Origin: a virus
DNA length: 62,749 nucleotides
IMG/VR virus record: IMGVR_UViG_3300042520_000420
Span: 1 to 62,749 of that record
Reading direction: 5' to 3' (one strand)
The position numbers and the translations under genes were made by a program. The notes under the pieces are model-generated. The model did not search any database. It had not been told where the DNA came from and was given only the letters and a program-made list of their open reading frames with translations. Numbering within the stretch: position 1 is the stretch's first letter; the number at the start of each line of letters is the position of its first letter. Shown in pieces: positions 16,816 to 22,931 of this stretch.

Positions 16816-17084
16816 AGCTTCTCCTTCAAATAAAACTCCATTGCAATACGGTATGGGTTAAGCATTGGAAGCAAGCGATTGGGTTGGTGTTTTGAGTCAT
16901 CGGAGTAGTAATAGTATTTTGGCTTGCTCTCATCTACGCTGGTAACAACTGTCCCATCAACAACGTGGTGATACCTCGTTTTATCCTCACGAATTGTGTA
17001 GCCCTCTGCCTTTGCCACAGCCAACTTCAATTCAATGCTTCCAATAGGAACATAGTTCTTGATGGTGTCGTCTTTTTCAATCAT
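16812..17084 (-). CDS. Early hypothetical protein
   Basis: 90 aa; ATGA overlap with the upstream gene; GCGAGGGAGGC precedes the start. Contains ELKLAVAKAEGYTIRED and a Tyr-rich stretch (PKYYYYSDD), then LPMLNPYRIAMEFYL. Possibly a small globular protein; no family recognised. Confidence 0.55.
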   Translation of the reverse strand: MIEKDDTIKNYVPIGSIELKLAVAKAEGYTIREDKTRYHHVVDGTVVTSVDESKPKYYYYSDDSKHQPNRLLPMLNPYRIAMEFYLKEKL

Positions 17085-17257
17085 GCCTCCCTCGCTTTCA
17101 GCATTGCGTCTGCTATTTCGTAAGCCGTCTTTGCAAGCTGTTCGTAGGATGAACCCACGCTTGTTCTTAACATAGCCTTTGCCGCAAAGTAGTCACGCAA
17201 GGTCATGCCGTCTTGATTAAGCAGTCCATCTGGAAACGCTTGTTGTTCATCATTCAT
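17081..17257 (-). CDS. Small phage protein with MTLRDYFAAKAM motif
   Basis: 58 aa. After an acidic N-terminus comes GMTLRDYFAAKAML and AYEIADAMLKAREA. The MTLRDYFAAxA signature recurs in short phage and prophage proteins of unknown function, usually in accessory early regions. Overlaps its neighbours by 4 nt on both sides. Confidence 0.6.
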   Translation of the reverse strand: MNDEQQAFPDGLLNQDGMTLRDYFAAKAMLRTSVGSSYEQLAKTAYEIADAMLKAREA

Positions 17258-17541
17258 TTCTTCAGCCTCCTGATATAGATTGCAAACGAACTGATGGTGT
17301 CGGGCCCAAAACCTGCCAGCTTCTCAATGTGTTGGGCCACTTCTTCGATGGCATCGTTGCGAATGCCGCCATTCATAATTCTTGTTACATCAGATTGGGT
17401 TTGCTTTTGCATTCCGTCAATGAACCCATTCTCATACCCACGCTGGTACTCCGTAAGGGTATGCACAGCCGCCATCACCGACTCCTTGCGCTGCTTGGCT
17501 TGTCGTTCAATCTCGTTGAATGCTTCATCTTCTTCAGTCAT
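17254..17541 (-). CDS. Early hypothetical protein
   Basis: 95 aa from ATG 17541, which overlaps the upstream TGA and follows GGGAGAAGGT; a longer reading from 17589 lies mostly inside the upstream gene. Helical, Gln/Lys-rich, with the motif TEYQRGYENGFIDGMQKQ typical of small phage proteins. No known role. Confidence 0.55.
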   Translation of the reverse strand: MTEEDEAFNEIERQAKQRKESVMAAVHTLTEYQRGYENGFIDGMQKQTQSDVTRIMNGGIRNDAIEEVAQHIEKLAGFGPDTISSFAIYIRRLKK

Positions 17542-17753
17542 ACCTTCTCCCTTGTAATCTTTGGCTTCCTGCGTAAGACGTACAGCCAATACTTGAATGA
17601 CTTATGCCCCGCTCTCCATGCGCCGATGTTTAAACGTATGGCATACAGGAACACGCCCCACCGATACGCTCGTGCAAGTTCTTTCTGCATTGAAGCCCAA
17701 TCAGCGTAGTTGCCGTTTTTGTATGTGATTCGGTATTTGTACTCAGTCATCAT
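17538..17753 (-). CDS. Small basic hypothetical protein
   Basis: 71 aa (or 70 from the second Met). The N-terminal part reads YRITYKNGNYADWASMQKEL, then a basic aromatic region (AYRWGVFLYAIRLNIGAW, FKYWLYVLRRK). A GTTTAAAC copy is at 17628. Possibly membrane-associated. Unknown function. Confidence 0.5.
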   Translation of the reverse strand: MMTEYKYRITYKNGNYADWASMQKELARAYRWGVFLYAIRLNIGAWRAGHKSFKYWLYVLRRKPKITREKV

Positions 17754-17874
17754 CGCCTCCGTTCTGTGTAGTGAAAATCATCCAGCCAATCATGGCGCAC
17801 ACAAAGACAAACAGAATAGCGCCCAGTGCCAGCATTGCTGTCATTACAAGAATCCCTGCAAGCATTTCAAACAT
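17743..17874 (-). CDS. Small single-TM membrane protein
   Basis: 43 aa, ATG 17874 after GGAGATTGAC. Residues 4-34 form one long hydrophobic helix (GILVMTAMLALGAILFVFVC), with an acidic C-terminus GGDDD. Likely an inner-membrane peptide; it could modulate the host envelope during early infection, but that is inference only. Confidence 0.6.
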   Translation of the reverse strand: MFEMLAGILVMTAMLALGAILFVFVCAMIGWMIFTTQNGGDDD

Positions 17875-17883
17875 GTCAATCTC

Positions 17884-18084
17884 CTAATCAAAGTTGAGTC
17901 GTTGTGCGGTAATCCAAAAGCCCTTTGCGTTTAAACTCATTTTCTTTTGAAGCATCTCCTCTGATGTAAGACATCTTCTGTCCACCTGAAAGTCTCCTCT
18001 TCGGTGTTTGTCAAAAGCATAGGTGCTGTTGAAATACTGTTTACACGTTTGACATTGGTTGCGGTCTCCTCTAAGAACTATCAT
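17884..18084 (-). CDS. Small zinc-finger-like protein
   Basis: 66 aa, ATG after GGAGGGAAAGA. It has CQTCKQYFNSTYAFDKHRRG followed by RRCLTSEEM, i.e. C-x2-C-x12-H-x9-C, compatible with a zinc site. I recall the YAFDKHR..F...RRCLT pattern in small phage proteins annotated only as hypothetical. GTTTAAAC at 17929 encodes part of MSLNAKG. Confidence 0.6.
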   Translation of the reverse strand: MIVLRGDRNQCQTCKQYFNSTYAFDKHRRGDFQVDRRCLTSEEMLQKKMSLNAKGFWITAQRLNFD

Positions 18085-18376
18085 TCTTTCCCTCCGGAAT
18101 CAGTTGCGTTTCAAGGTCTTGCTCCACTTGTTCGGCAAAAGACTTACCCGATGGGAATCTCATCTGCGCCCATTTGCTTGCGGCAACCACTGCAATAGAT
18201 CTTCGGATTCCATCGTTAAAGCCTGCTGTGTATTTGTCTCCAGCAGACAATCTACCGTTAAGGGCTTCCTTAACAATTTGAACCATTGGGACTTTCTTTT
18301 GTCTAGCAAATTTCTTTAGATTTGCGTAGGTTTTTAAATCCAGTCGAGCAAGAAATGGCTTGGTGTTAGAAGGGTT
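18071..18376 (-). CDS. Putative RHH-type regulator
   Basis: 101 aa from GTG 18376, chosen because GGAG lies 8 nt upstream and the overlap with the preceding gene is then short; an ATG at 18421 would extend it by 15 residues. FLARLDLKTYANLKKFARQK followed by VPMVQIVKEALNGRL looks like a ribbon-helix-helix strand plus two helices. Probably DNA-binding; partner sites not identified. Confidence 0.55.
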   Translation of the reverse strand, partial: NPSNTKPFLARLDLKTYANLKKFARQKKVPMVQIVKEALNGRLSAGDKYTAGFNDGIRRSIAVVAASKWAQMRFPSGKSFAEQVEQDLETQLIPEGKNDSS

Positions 18377-18758
18377 CACGGTTTGATCTCCACGCTTCGT
18401 ATTCTTTGAGCATGTCGTCAAAGATTTGTTTTGCTATCTCGTTCCCGTGCAGCTCTGTTCTTGATTCAATACCACAGCGTTTACACAACTCTTGTGCTGC
18501 GTAGTCTTCTGAATCGCCGCCTAGAAATTCTTGGAAGTCAAGGTTTCGGCAAAGAATGCCAGCCTGCTTGACTCTGTTGCTATAAGGAGTAGCCGACTCA
18601 TCGTCTTGTATTCTGACAATGGCGCAGGCATACCTTGCCCCAACAAAATCCCGCAGTAACTCCTCGGGGATCTCGTCAGGGTGGAGAGACAGGGTAAGGA
18701 TGTACCCTGTTCTGTCTTGCTTTAAAGCAACCTTTCGGGCTTCAAATTGCAGTGCCAT
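18366..18758 (-). CDS. Conserved phage protein near recombination genes
   Basis: 130 aa. It begins with strands (FEARKVALKQDRTGYILTLS) and has the motif LHPDEIPEELLRDFVGARYA, then four Cys (ILCRN, ELCKRCG). I recognise the LHPDEIPEELL-x-D pattern from hypothetical proteins close to annealase/exonuclease genes in proteobacterial phages. The gene order supports a role in DNA recombination or ssDNA handling, but this is inference. Confidence 0.55.
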   Translation of the reverse strand: MALQFEARKVALKQDRTGYILTLSLHPDEIPEELLRDFVGARYACAIVRIQDDESATPYSNRVKQAGILCRNLDFQEFLGGDSEDYAAQELCKRCGIESRTELHGNEIAKQIFDDMLKEYEAWRSNREPF

Positions 18759-19102
18759 CAGTCTTCCAAGTCCAGCTTGTGTTCTAGATAAGAGATGACA
18801 GCCTCGTAGCCCGTTATTTGATGAGCCAAATTTTCTAATTGAATCTCAAGAAACTCAATGCGTTTAAATGCCTTGACTAGCTCGTCACGAGCCACATTCT
18901 GCCCATTGGTTGGTGCTTTGTTTGGCGTTGAGTCTTCAGCAAGTGGAACGTATTTTTGCTTTACTTTTCTTTTGTGGTTGTGCAAAAAAACAGCCGCATA
19001 GCTTTTTTTAAAGCCAAGGCTGTCTATCAAATCCTGTGCCGTGGCATTGGGATTCTTTGCCAAAAAATCTCTACCCGCTTTTGCTAAATTTGTTGGTTTC
19101 AT
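18758..19102 (-). CDS. HTH plus coiled-coil hypothetical protein
   Basis: 114 aa, ATG after AGGGGCAACC. The N-terminal half (AKNPNATAQDLIDSLGFKKS and FLHNHKRK) looks like a winged-helix/HTH segment. The C-terminal half is a coiled coil (ELVKAFKRIEFLEIQLENL). It could be a small regulator or accessory to the recombination genes. Not assigned. Confidence 0.5.
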   Translation of the reverse strand: MKPTNLAKAGRDFLAKNPNATAQDLIDSLGFKKSYAAVFLHNHKRKVKQKYVPLAEDSTPNKAPTNGQNVARDELVKAFKRIEFLEIQLENLAHQITGYEAVISYLEHKLDLED

Positions 19103-19111
19103 GGTTGCCCC

Positions 19112-19393
19112 TCAAAATGGAATGTCATCATCGGAAATATCAGCCTTGGGTGGCTGTGCTTGCGCTTTTTCTTCCATGCGCTTGACAGAAAGAGAAAGGT
19201 AGGTGTTTCCATTCTTTGACTTCTTCTTCCATCCGCTGAGTTTGTATATGTGCATACCATTCTCAATAGTTACATTTGCCATATCCTTGGGGTTGATTAC
19301 CACCTCTCCCCAGTAGTCAGGAGATTTGTCTGACTTTTTAGATTGAGCCGCCATCAATCTGCCCGAATCGGGGCGTTGTTCAAATTCACTCAT
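19112..19393 (-). CDS. SSB-like protein with acidic DDDIPF tail
   Basis: 93 aa; ATG overlaps the TGA of the annealase gene and follows GAGGAAACAAA. The core has short strands (VVINPKDMANVTIENGMHIY, KLSGWKKKSKNGNTYLSLSV), compatible with an OB fold. The C-terminus ends SDDDIPF, the acidic tip typical of bacterial SSB that docks host SSB partners. Short for a full SSB (about 170 aa). Likely binds ssDNA beside the annealase and exonuclease. Confidence 0.55.
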   Translation of the reverse strand: MSEFEQRPDSGRLMAAQSKKSDKSPDYWGEVVINPKDMANVTIENGMHIYKLSGWKKKSKNGNTYLSLSVKRMEEKAQAQPPKADISDDDIPF

Positions 19394-20052
19394 TTTGTTT
19401 CCTCTTCTGTAAATGATTTTTTCTTCTCTGCGAAGCTGTTGCGAACCTGAGCGTATAACTCAGGGTGACTTACTTTTAGCGCATCAAGCTGTCCTTGATT
19501 TGCTTTCCAGTAACTGTTTAAACCACTCTTGTCTTTGCAGATGGCAAGGAACTTGACCATTCCGTCTGCAAACAACTGGGCATTTCCATCTGCTTGGTTA
19601 TCGTTGCCGCCGTAATATTCTTTCTTGATCTCCACATCAGCTTGCGCCTCTTGCGTAACCACTGAAACAACTGCTGTATCTTCCATCGGAAGGTCATCTC
19701 CGCTATATATGTATAAACCGAGTCCGTGTAGAGCCAATGCCTTGGTCATGCAACGCATGATTGCAGTATTAACTTGGAACGCATCAGGAGATTGGATGGG
19801 CTTGTTGCGGTGATCCATCACTGGCAACATACATGTGCGCCCTTGATTGAACATAACAACAGATACCCACACCATACCAGTGCCGTTTACATCCATGTAT
19901 GGCTTCTCACCAAAGGTGTGTACTTGGAATGTTGCTTGGGGGTCGGCCTTTAAAGCTTCTGCCCATGCCCATGCCCATGACAGGTAGGTCAAGCCATTCT
20001 TCTTCTCGGTATGAGCGTTGACGTTGACTCTCAATAGATCAAGCGGCGACAT
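19390..20052 (-). CDS. DUF1071-type single-strand annealing protein
   Basis: 220 aa from ATG 20052, which sits behind AAGGAGAAATCA; a start at 20142 would lie deep in the exonuclease gene. Residues 15-130 show the DUF1071 pattern: KNGLTYLSWAWAWAEALKAD, VWVSVVMFNQGRTCMLPVMD, then NTAIMRCMTKALALHGLGLY. Proteins of this family act as phage recombinases (Sak/ERF-like annealases) that pair single strands. It follows the PD-(D/E)XK exonuclease with a 14-nt overlap, the usual exonuclease-annealase pairing. Confidence 0.75.
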   Translation of the reverse strand: MSPLDLLRVNVNAHTEKKNGLTYLSWAWAWAEALKADPQATFQVHTFGEKPYMDVNGTGMVWVSVVMFNQGRTCMLPVMDHRNKPIQSPDAFQVNTAIMRCMTKALALHGLGLYIYSGDDLPMEDTAVVSVVTQEAQADVEIKKEYYGGNDNQADGNAQLFADGMVKFLAICKDKSGLNSYWKANQGQLDALKVSHPELYAQVRNSFAEKKKSFTEEETK

Positions 20053-20905
20053 TGATTTCTCCTTGGTATTGTTCGCACCACTGGGCGACTCCACAGAAGT
20101 TCCCTGTACATCGCTTGGGTTCGCCTTTTCTTGTTTCGACATATCCTTTTTCCTTTTCTGCCAACTCTGTGGCTTCCTCTATCGTTTTAAACACACGGAT
20201 CGCAGTCTTGCGACCCTCCCTCTTCACTGCATAGATGGTTTCTGACTGCCACCTTTCCTCATCGGAGCAGGGTTGCAACTCCTCTCCAAAATCATGTGCC
20301 ATCTTGGCGTTGCGGTGCATCTCCAACCGCTCTCTGATGTATGTCTCTGTGGTCACGGAGTCCCACATTGGAATATCAATGTTTACAATGTTGGCTATGG
20401 GATATCCATCCTTCTTTTCATGGCGACTAAAGTCCCTGATAAAGGCGCAGATCTTCAATCCACAGACCTTCTTGCGCTTGACTGTCTCAACCAACCATTT
20501 GTAGATGTTGAGTTGCTGAACCCACTCCTCTTTGTCCTGCATGACTGCCCACGCAGAAGTGAACTTCCAATCTGTAATGATGACCCCATCAGGGGTCTCT
20601 TGTTGAGCATCAATCTGCCCACTGATGGTGACTCCATCAACATCGTGGAACAGGCGCTCTTCCATCGTCCAGCCCTCGGTAGCGCCCCTCTCCATAACCA
20701 CATGTAGAGCAGAGCCAAGCAACTGCCACAACATGTCAGAGACATCCTGCTCAATCAAATCATCGTATTGTTCCCGCAACCGTCTGACTTTTGGTGGAGA
20801 CATTATCTCGGTAACACTGTACTGAGAAGCCCCTTTGCTGTAGTATTCACGGGATGCCAATGTCATAAGCGGCGCTGGTACATTGAATTTGTTTGTGATT
20901 TTCAT
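20039..20905 (-). CDS. PD-(D/E)XK exonuclease (RecB/Cas4-like)
   Basis: 288 aa, first gene of the leftward early operon; GGAGAGTAG precedes ATG 20905. The nuclease motifs are in order: GSALH (64-68), SGQID (D99), then TDWKFTSAW with D112 and K114. A C-terminal cysteine cluster (RCTGNFCGVAQWCEQ) recalls the iron-sulfur end of Cas4/AddB-type nucleases, though only three Cys are close together. It probably resects phage DNA ends to give single strands for the annealase. The start codons of this gene and the rightward RusA-like gene are only 19 bp apart, so their promoters lie inside each other's coding region. Confidence 0.75.
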   Translation of the reverse strand: MKITNKFNVPAPLMTLASREYYSKGASQYSVTEIMSPPKVRRLREQYDDLIEQDVSDMLWQLLGSALHVVMERGATEGWTMEERLFHDVDGVTISGQIDAQQETPDGVIITDWKFTSAWAVMQDKEEWVQQLNIYKWLVETVKRKKVCGLKICAFIRDFSRHEKKDGYPIANIVNIDIPMWDSVTTETYIRERLEMHRNAKMAHDFGEELQPCSDEERWQSETIYAVKREGRKTAIRVFKTIEEATELAEKEKGYVETRKGEPKRCTGNFCGVAQWCEQYQGEINVAA

Positions 20906-20924
20906 CTACTCTCCAAAGGTTGTT

Positions 20925-21368
20925 ATGAGTTCGAATTTGTATGATATCAATATCACGGAAGAATTGCAACAGATATCTTTAATTATTTTTGGGGAGCCTG
21001 CAAGCAAGGCCAACTCAAGGAGGGTTGTGAAGTTTGGCAACATGTCCAGACTCATCAAATCGCAGAAAGCCCTGAATTACTCAGAGGCGTTTAAACGGCA
21101 ATGCACACCTCTGGCGGTGTTGATGTCTGGGGATATCCGTATGACTATGTGGATCTATTACGCCAGCCGCAGGCCTGACCTAGACGAGTCTTTGATTCTG
21201 GATCTGCTGCAAGGGGTGGTGTATTTAAACGATAGGCAAGTGAAGGAGAGGCATGTGTACTGGGGGCTGGATCCTGAGAAGCCAAGGGCAGAGATAATCA
21301 TTGAGCAAATCCCACCCGTTTACACCAAAAAGAAGCCCGCACGGAGGCGGGCTAAAGAGGGAGAGTGA
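20925..21368 (+). CDS. RusA-like Holliday junction resolvase
   Basis: 147 aa using ATG 20925; an earlier start at 20883 would run into the divergent exonuclease gene. The fold signature is IIFGEPASKANSRRVV near the N-terminus, then RRPDLDESLILDLLQG and YLNDRQV. RusA needs D70, D72, K76 and D91; here D85, D87 and D103 match, but the lysine position holds Ile, which may lower or change activity. The basic C-terminal tail (KKKPARRRAKEG) may bind DNA. It would resolve branched DNA before packaging. GTTTAAAC at 21089. Confidence 0.65.
   Translation: MSSNLYDINITEELQQISLIIFGEPASKANSRRVVKFGNMSRLIKSQKALNYSEAFKRQCTPLAVLMSGDIRMTMWIYYASRRPDLDESLILDLLQGVVYLNDRQVKERHVYWGLDPEKPRAEIIIEQIPPVYTKKKPARRRAKEGE
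20941..20969 (-). promoter_or_regulatory. Candidate promoter of leftward early operon with dyad
   Basis: On the minus strand TTGCAA (20969-20964) and TATCAT (20946-20941) are 17 bp apart, placing the start about 30 nt before the 20905 ATG. The -10 overlaps the dyad GATAT-CA-ATATC (20943-20954), and a second GATATC lies at 20972, next to the -35. The site is within the first codons of the RusA-like gene. Confidence 0.45.
21326..21353 (-). terminator. Minus-strand terminator-like hairpin inside the RusA-like gene end
   Basis: Stem AGCCCGC/GCGGGCT (21334-21340 with 21347-21353, 6-nt loop) is followed on the minus strand by TTCTTTTTGG. On the plus strand it lacks a T run. It could stop antisense transcription approaching the early promoter. 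Confidence 0.4.
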
Positions 21369-21433
21369 CAACTGCTTGTCGGGGTTAATTGTACGTCATG
21401 TACAAAAAACCCACAAATTTATACATGACCCGC

Positions 21434-21461
21434 TTGACACATATAAAAAATGTGATAGAGT
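21434..21461 (+). promoter_or_regulatory. Extended sigma70-type promoter for the 21.5-kb RNA
   Basis: TTGACA (21434-21439), a 16-bp spacer, and TAGAGT (21456-21461) preceded by TG one base away (extended -10). It is the first strong plus-strand promoter after the RusA-like gene. The predicted start is near 21468, just before the structured segment. Confidence 0.65.
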
Positions 21462-21467
21462 TTGCTC

Positions 21468-21586
21468 CGTTGGATGTGAGAAACCCAGCAGGCAAGCCGT
21501 TAGATCTGATCCCGACCCCGCATGGGGTGTCAAATGTCCACAAGACAATTTGGTTTCTCACCGGGGTCAGTTCTAACGGCTTTTTT
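21468..21586 (+). ncRNA. Candidate structured small RNA ending in an intrinsic terminator
   Basis: No coding frame fits this stretch. A stem of about 21 bp pairs 21494-21514 with 21562-21582 (one mismatch at 21505/21571, one G-U) and ends in a run of six T (21581-21586). Its 47-nt loop holds a small hairpin (21515-21528) and the 10-mer 21552-21561. That 10-mer is perfectly complementary to 21476-21485 upstream of the stem, giving a pseudoknot or a competing fold. The strong promoter directly upstream and terminator at the end define a unit of about 120 nt. It could act as a free regulatory RNA or as an attenuator for the 21874-24619 genes. I do not recognise a known RNA family. Confidence 0.6.
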
Positions 21587-21873
21587 GTTGCCCATTTCAC
21601 TTCAGCCGGACTCCATCCGTAACAAGAGTTCAGCCTGACTGCGTGGAAGAAAAGGGCTACACGGTACGACTTACGTCTAGGGGGCAGTTCCCGAACAATC
21701 CGTGCGACTGGTCGAATCATCAAGTCGAGGGGTCTTGGCTTACGCCAAGCATGATGATGCCGTAAGGCGGGTGAACCTCCTCTCCTACTCCTTTGTTCGC
21801 ACTGGGGTAGGGGGGTCTTTGGGGTGAATTTATCAACAAGCCCCGCAAAGGGGCGTTAATACAGGGGGTGACG
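21587..21873 (+). other. Structured intergenic leader without a gene
   Basis: About 290 bp between the candidate RNA terminator and the next start. I see no supported reading frame or tRNA. Several hairpins are present: CTTGGC-TTAC-GCCAAG (21733-21748), GCC-GTAA-GGC (21761-21770), CCTACTCC with GGGGTAGG (around 21785-21812, one G-U) and GCCCC-GCAAA-GGGGC (21841-21855) directly before the ribosome site. It may be a 5' leader affecting expression of 21874 onwards. Confidence 0.4.
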
Positions 21874-22086
21874 ATGAAAGAAGAGATAACCAAGCTTTGC
21901 ATGGAAAGCTATGACCAAGGAGTTAAGGATGCAATGGATTCAATACTGATGACCATTGAAGCTTTGTACGATTCAGAAGATCCAACGCCGATGTATCAAA
22001 CAGGATACAACCATGCGCTTAGTCACATAGAAGAATTTATTAAACATCGGGGGAGTAAAAATGAGAATTTATCTAATAGCAAGTAA
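21874..22086 (+). CDS. Small hypothetical protein
   Basis: 70 aa from ATG 21874, chosen over GTG 21868 because AGGGGG then sits at normal spacing. Acidic and helical: MKEEITKLCMESYDQGVKDA with YQTGYNHALSHIEEFI. Similar small acidic proteins are common in phage early regions. No function assigned. Confidence 0.6.
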   Translation: MKEEITKLCMESYDQGVKDAMDSILMTIEALYDSEDPTPMYQTGYNHALSHIEEFIKHRGSKNENLSNSK

Positions 22087-22258
22087 CAAGGGGATCCGGC
22101 TTGTCAGGGCTAATCACAGGGCGCAGGCATTGTCCTACGTTGCCTCTCAAGAATTAACTGTTCGTGTCGCCACACAGGATGATTTGGTAAAGTATTTGTC
22201 TGAGGGCAACTCTGTTGAAACGGCTATCCCGCCCAATCAGGGAAAGCTGGATTTGTGA
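22061..22258 (+). CDS. Small conserved phage protein
   Basis: 65 aa, ATG after GGGGGAGTAAAA. Pattern MRIYLIASNKGIRLVRANHR, then AQALSYVASQELTVRVATQ and DLVKYL: a beta-alpha-beta layout seen in small phage proteins with an RLVRA..xxQA motif. Function unknown. It overlaps the end of the upstream gene by 26 nt. Confidence 0.6.
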   Translation: MRIYLIASNKGIRLVRANHRAQALSYVASQELTVRVATQDDLVKYLSEGNSVETAIPPNQGKLDL

Positions 22259-22695
22259 GGAAGCCGTTCAGTCAAGACATGCATACTGAATATGATGGGG
22301 TTGGTAAATCCCGTGTTGCGGAGCATTTCAAAATCGCATATGGTATTGACTTGGTTGAGCATGAAGACAAATACGCAGTGGATCTTGTTGCGTATAAAGA
22401 TGGAAAGAAATTGGGATATGTAGAGGTTGAGGTGAGGGACTCATGGTCTAGGGATGAGTTTCCATTTGACTCTCTGCATATTCCAGAAAGGAAAGAAAAG
22501 CTTTTAAACAATGACATGAGAACCTATCTTGTGTCTGTTAACAAGCTTGGCACAAAGGCATTCATCTGCGATGCCAATGTGATTTTGAATTCACCCCGCA
22601 TGGAAAAGAACAACAAGTATGTTGAGCATGGCGAGTTGTTCTTCCTTGTTGACCCGTCACGGATAAAGCTGGTAAATCTGAGGAGAGAGAAATGA
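22255..22695 (+). CDS. Putative PD-(D/E)XK-fold nuclease
   Basis: 146 aa from GTG 22255 (ATGA-type overlap GTGA with the previous stop); ATG 22279 is a possible alternative start. DKYAVDLVAYKDGKKLGYVEVEVRDSW has the D-x(n)-E-x-E arrangement of a PD-(D/E)XK core with a preceding helix, followed by IPERKEKLLNND. This suggests a restriction-endonuclease-like fold, but the catalytic Lys is replaced (EVEVR), so activity is uncertain. Confidence 0.45.
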   Translation: MRKPFSQDMHTEYDGVGKSRVAEHFKIAYGIDLVEHEDKYAVDLVAYKDGKKLGYVEVEVRDSWSRDEFPFDSLHIPERKEKLLNNDMRTYLVSVNKLGTKAFICDANVILNSPRMEKNNKYVEHGELFFLVDPSRIKLVNLRREK

Positions 22696-22931
22696 GAGAC
22701 TACAAAAAAGAATATGAAAACTACCAAGGCAAGCCCGAACAAATTAAGAACAGGGCAGAACGAAATGCCGCTCGTGCCAAGTTAAAGAAAAAGGGCGCTC
22801 CAATTGCAGGCAAGGATGTCGCCCATGTCAAAGCGTTATCCAAAGGCGGGACAAACAAGGACGGCGTGAAGATCCAGACGGCAGCCCAGAACCGAAGCTT
22901 TAAACGCAAATCAGACGGCAGCATGAAATGA
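22692..22931 (+). CDS. Small HNH-like protein
   Basis: 79 aa, ATG after GAGGAGAGAGAA with ATGA overlap. The basic N-terminus (NRAERNAARAKLKKKG) leads to KDVAHVKALSKGGTNKDGVK and AQNRSFKRK. The D-(V)-x-H ... GG-x-N ... N-R motif is that of short HNH-type nuclease-like proteins placed beside phage primase-helicases. No zinc Cys pairs are present. Probably DNA-binding, possibly a nicking enzyme. Confidence 0.55.
   Translation: MRDYKKEYENYQGKPEQIKNRAERNAARAKLKKKGAPIAGKDVAHVKALSKGGTNKDGVKIQTAAQNRSFKRKSDGSMK

Noticed and set aside
21650-21760. tRNA or tmRNA in the structured gap
   Set aside because: A GGTCGAATC stretch resembles a T arm, but no acceptor, D or anticodon stems can be built around it.
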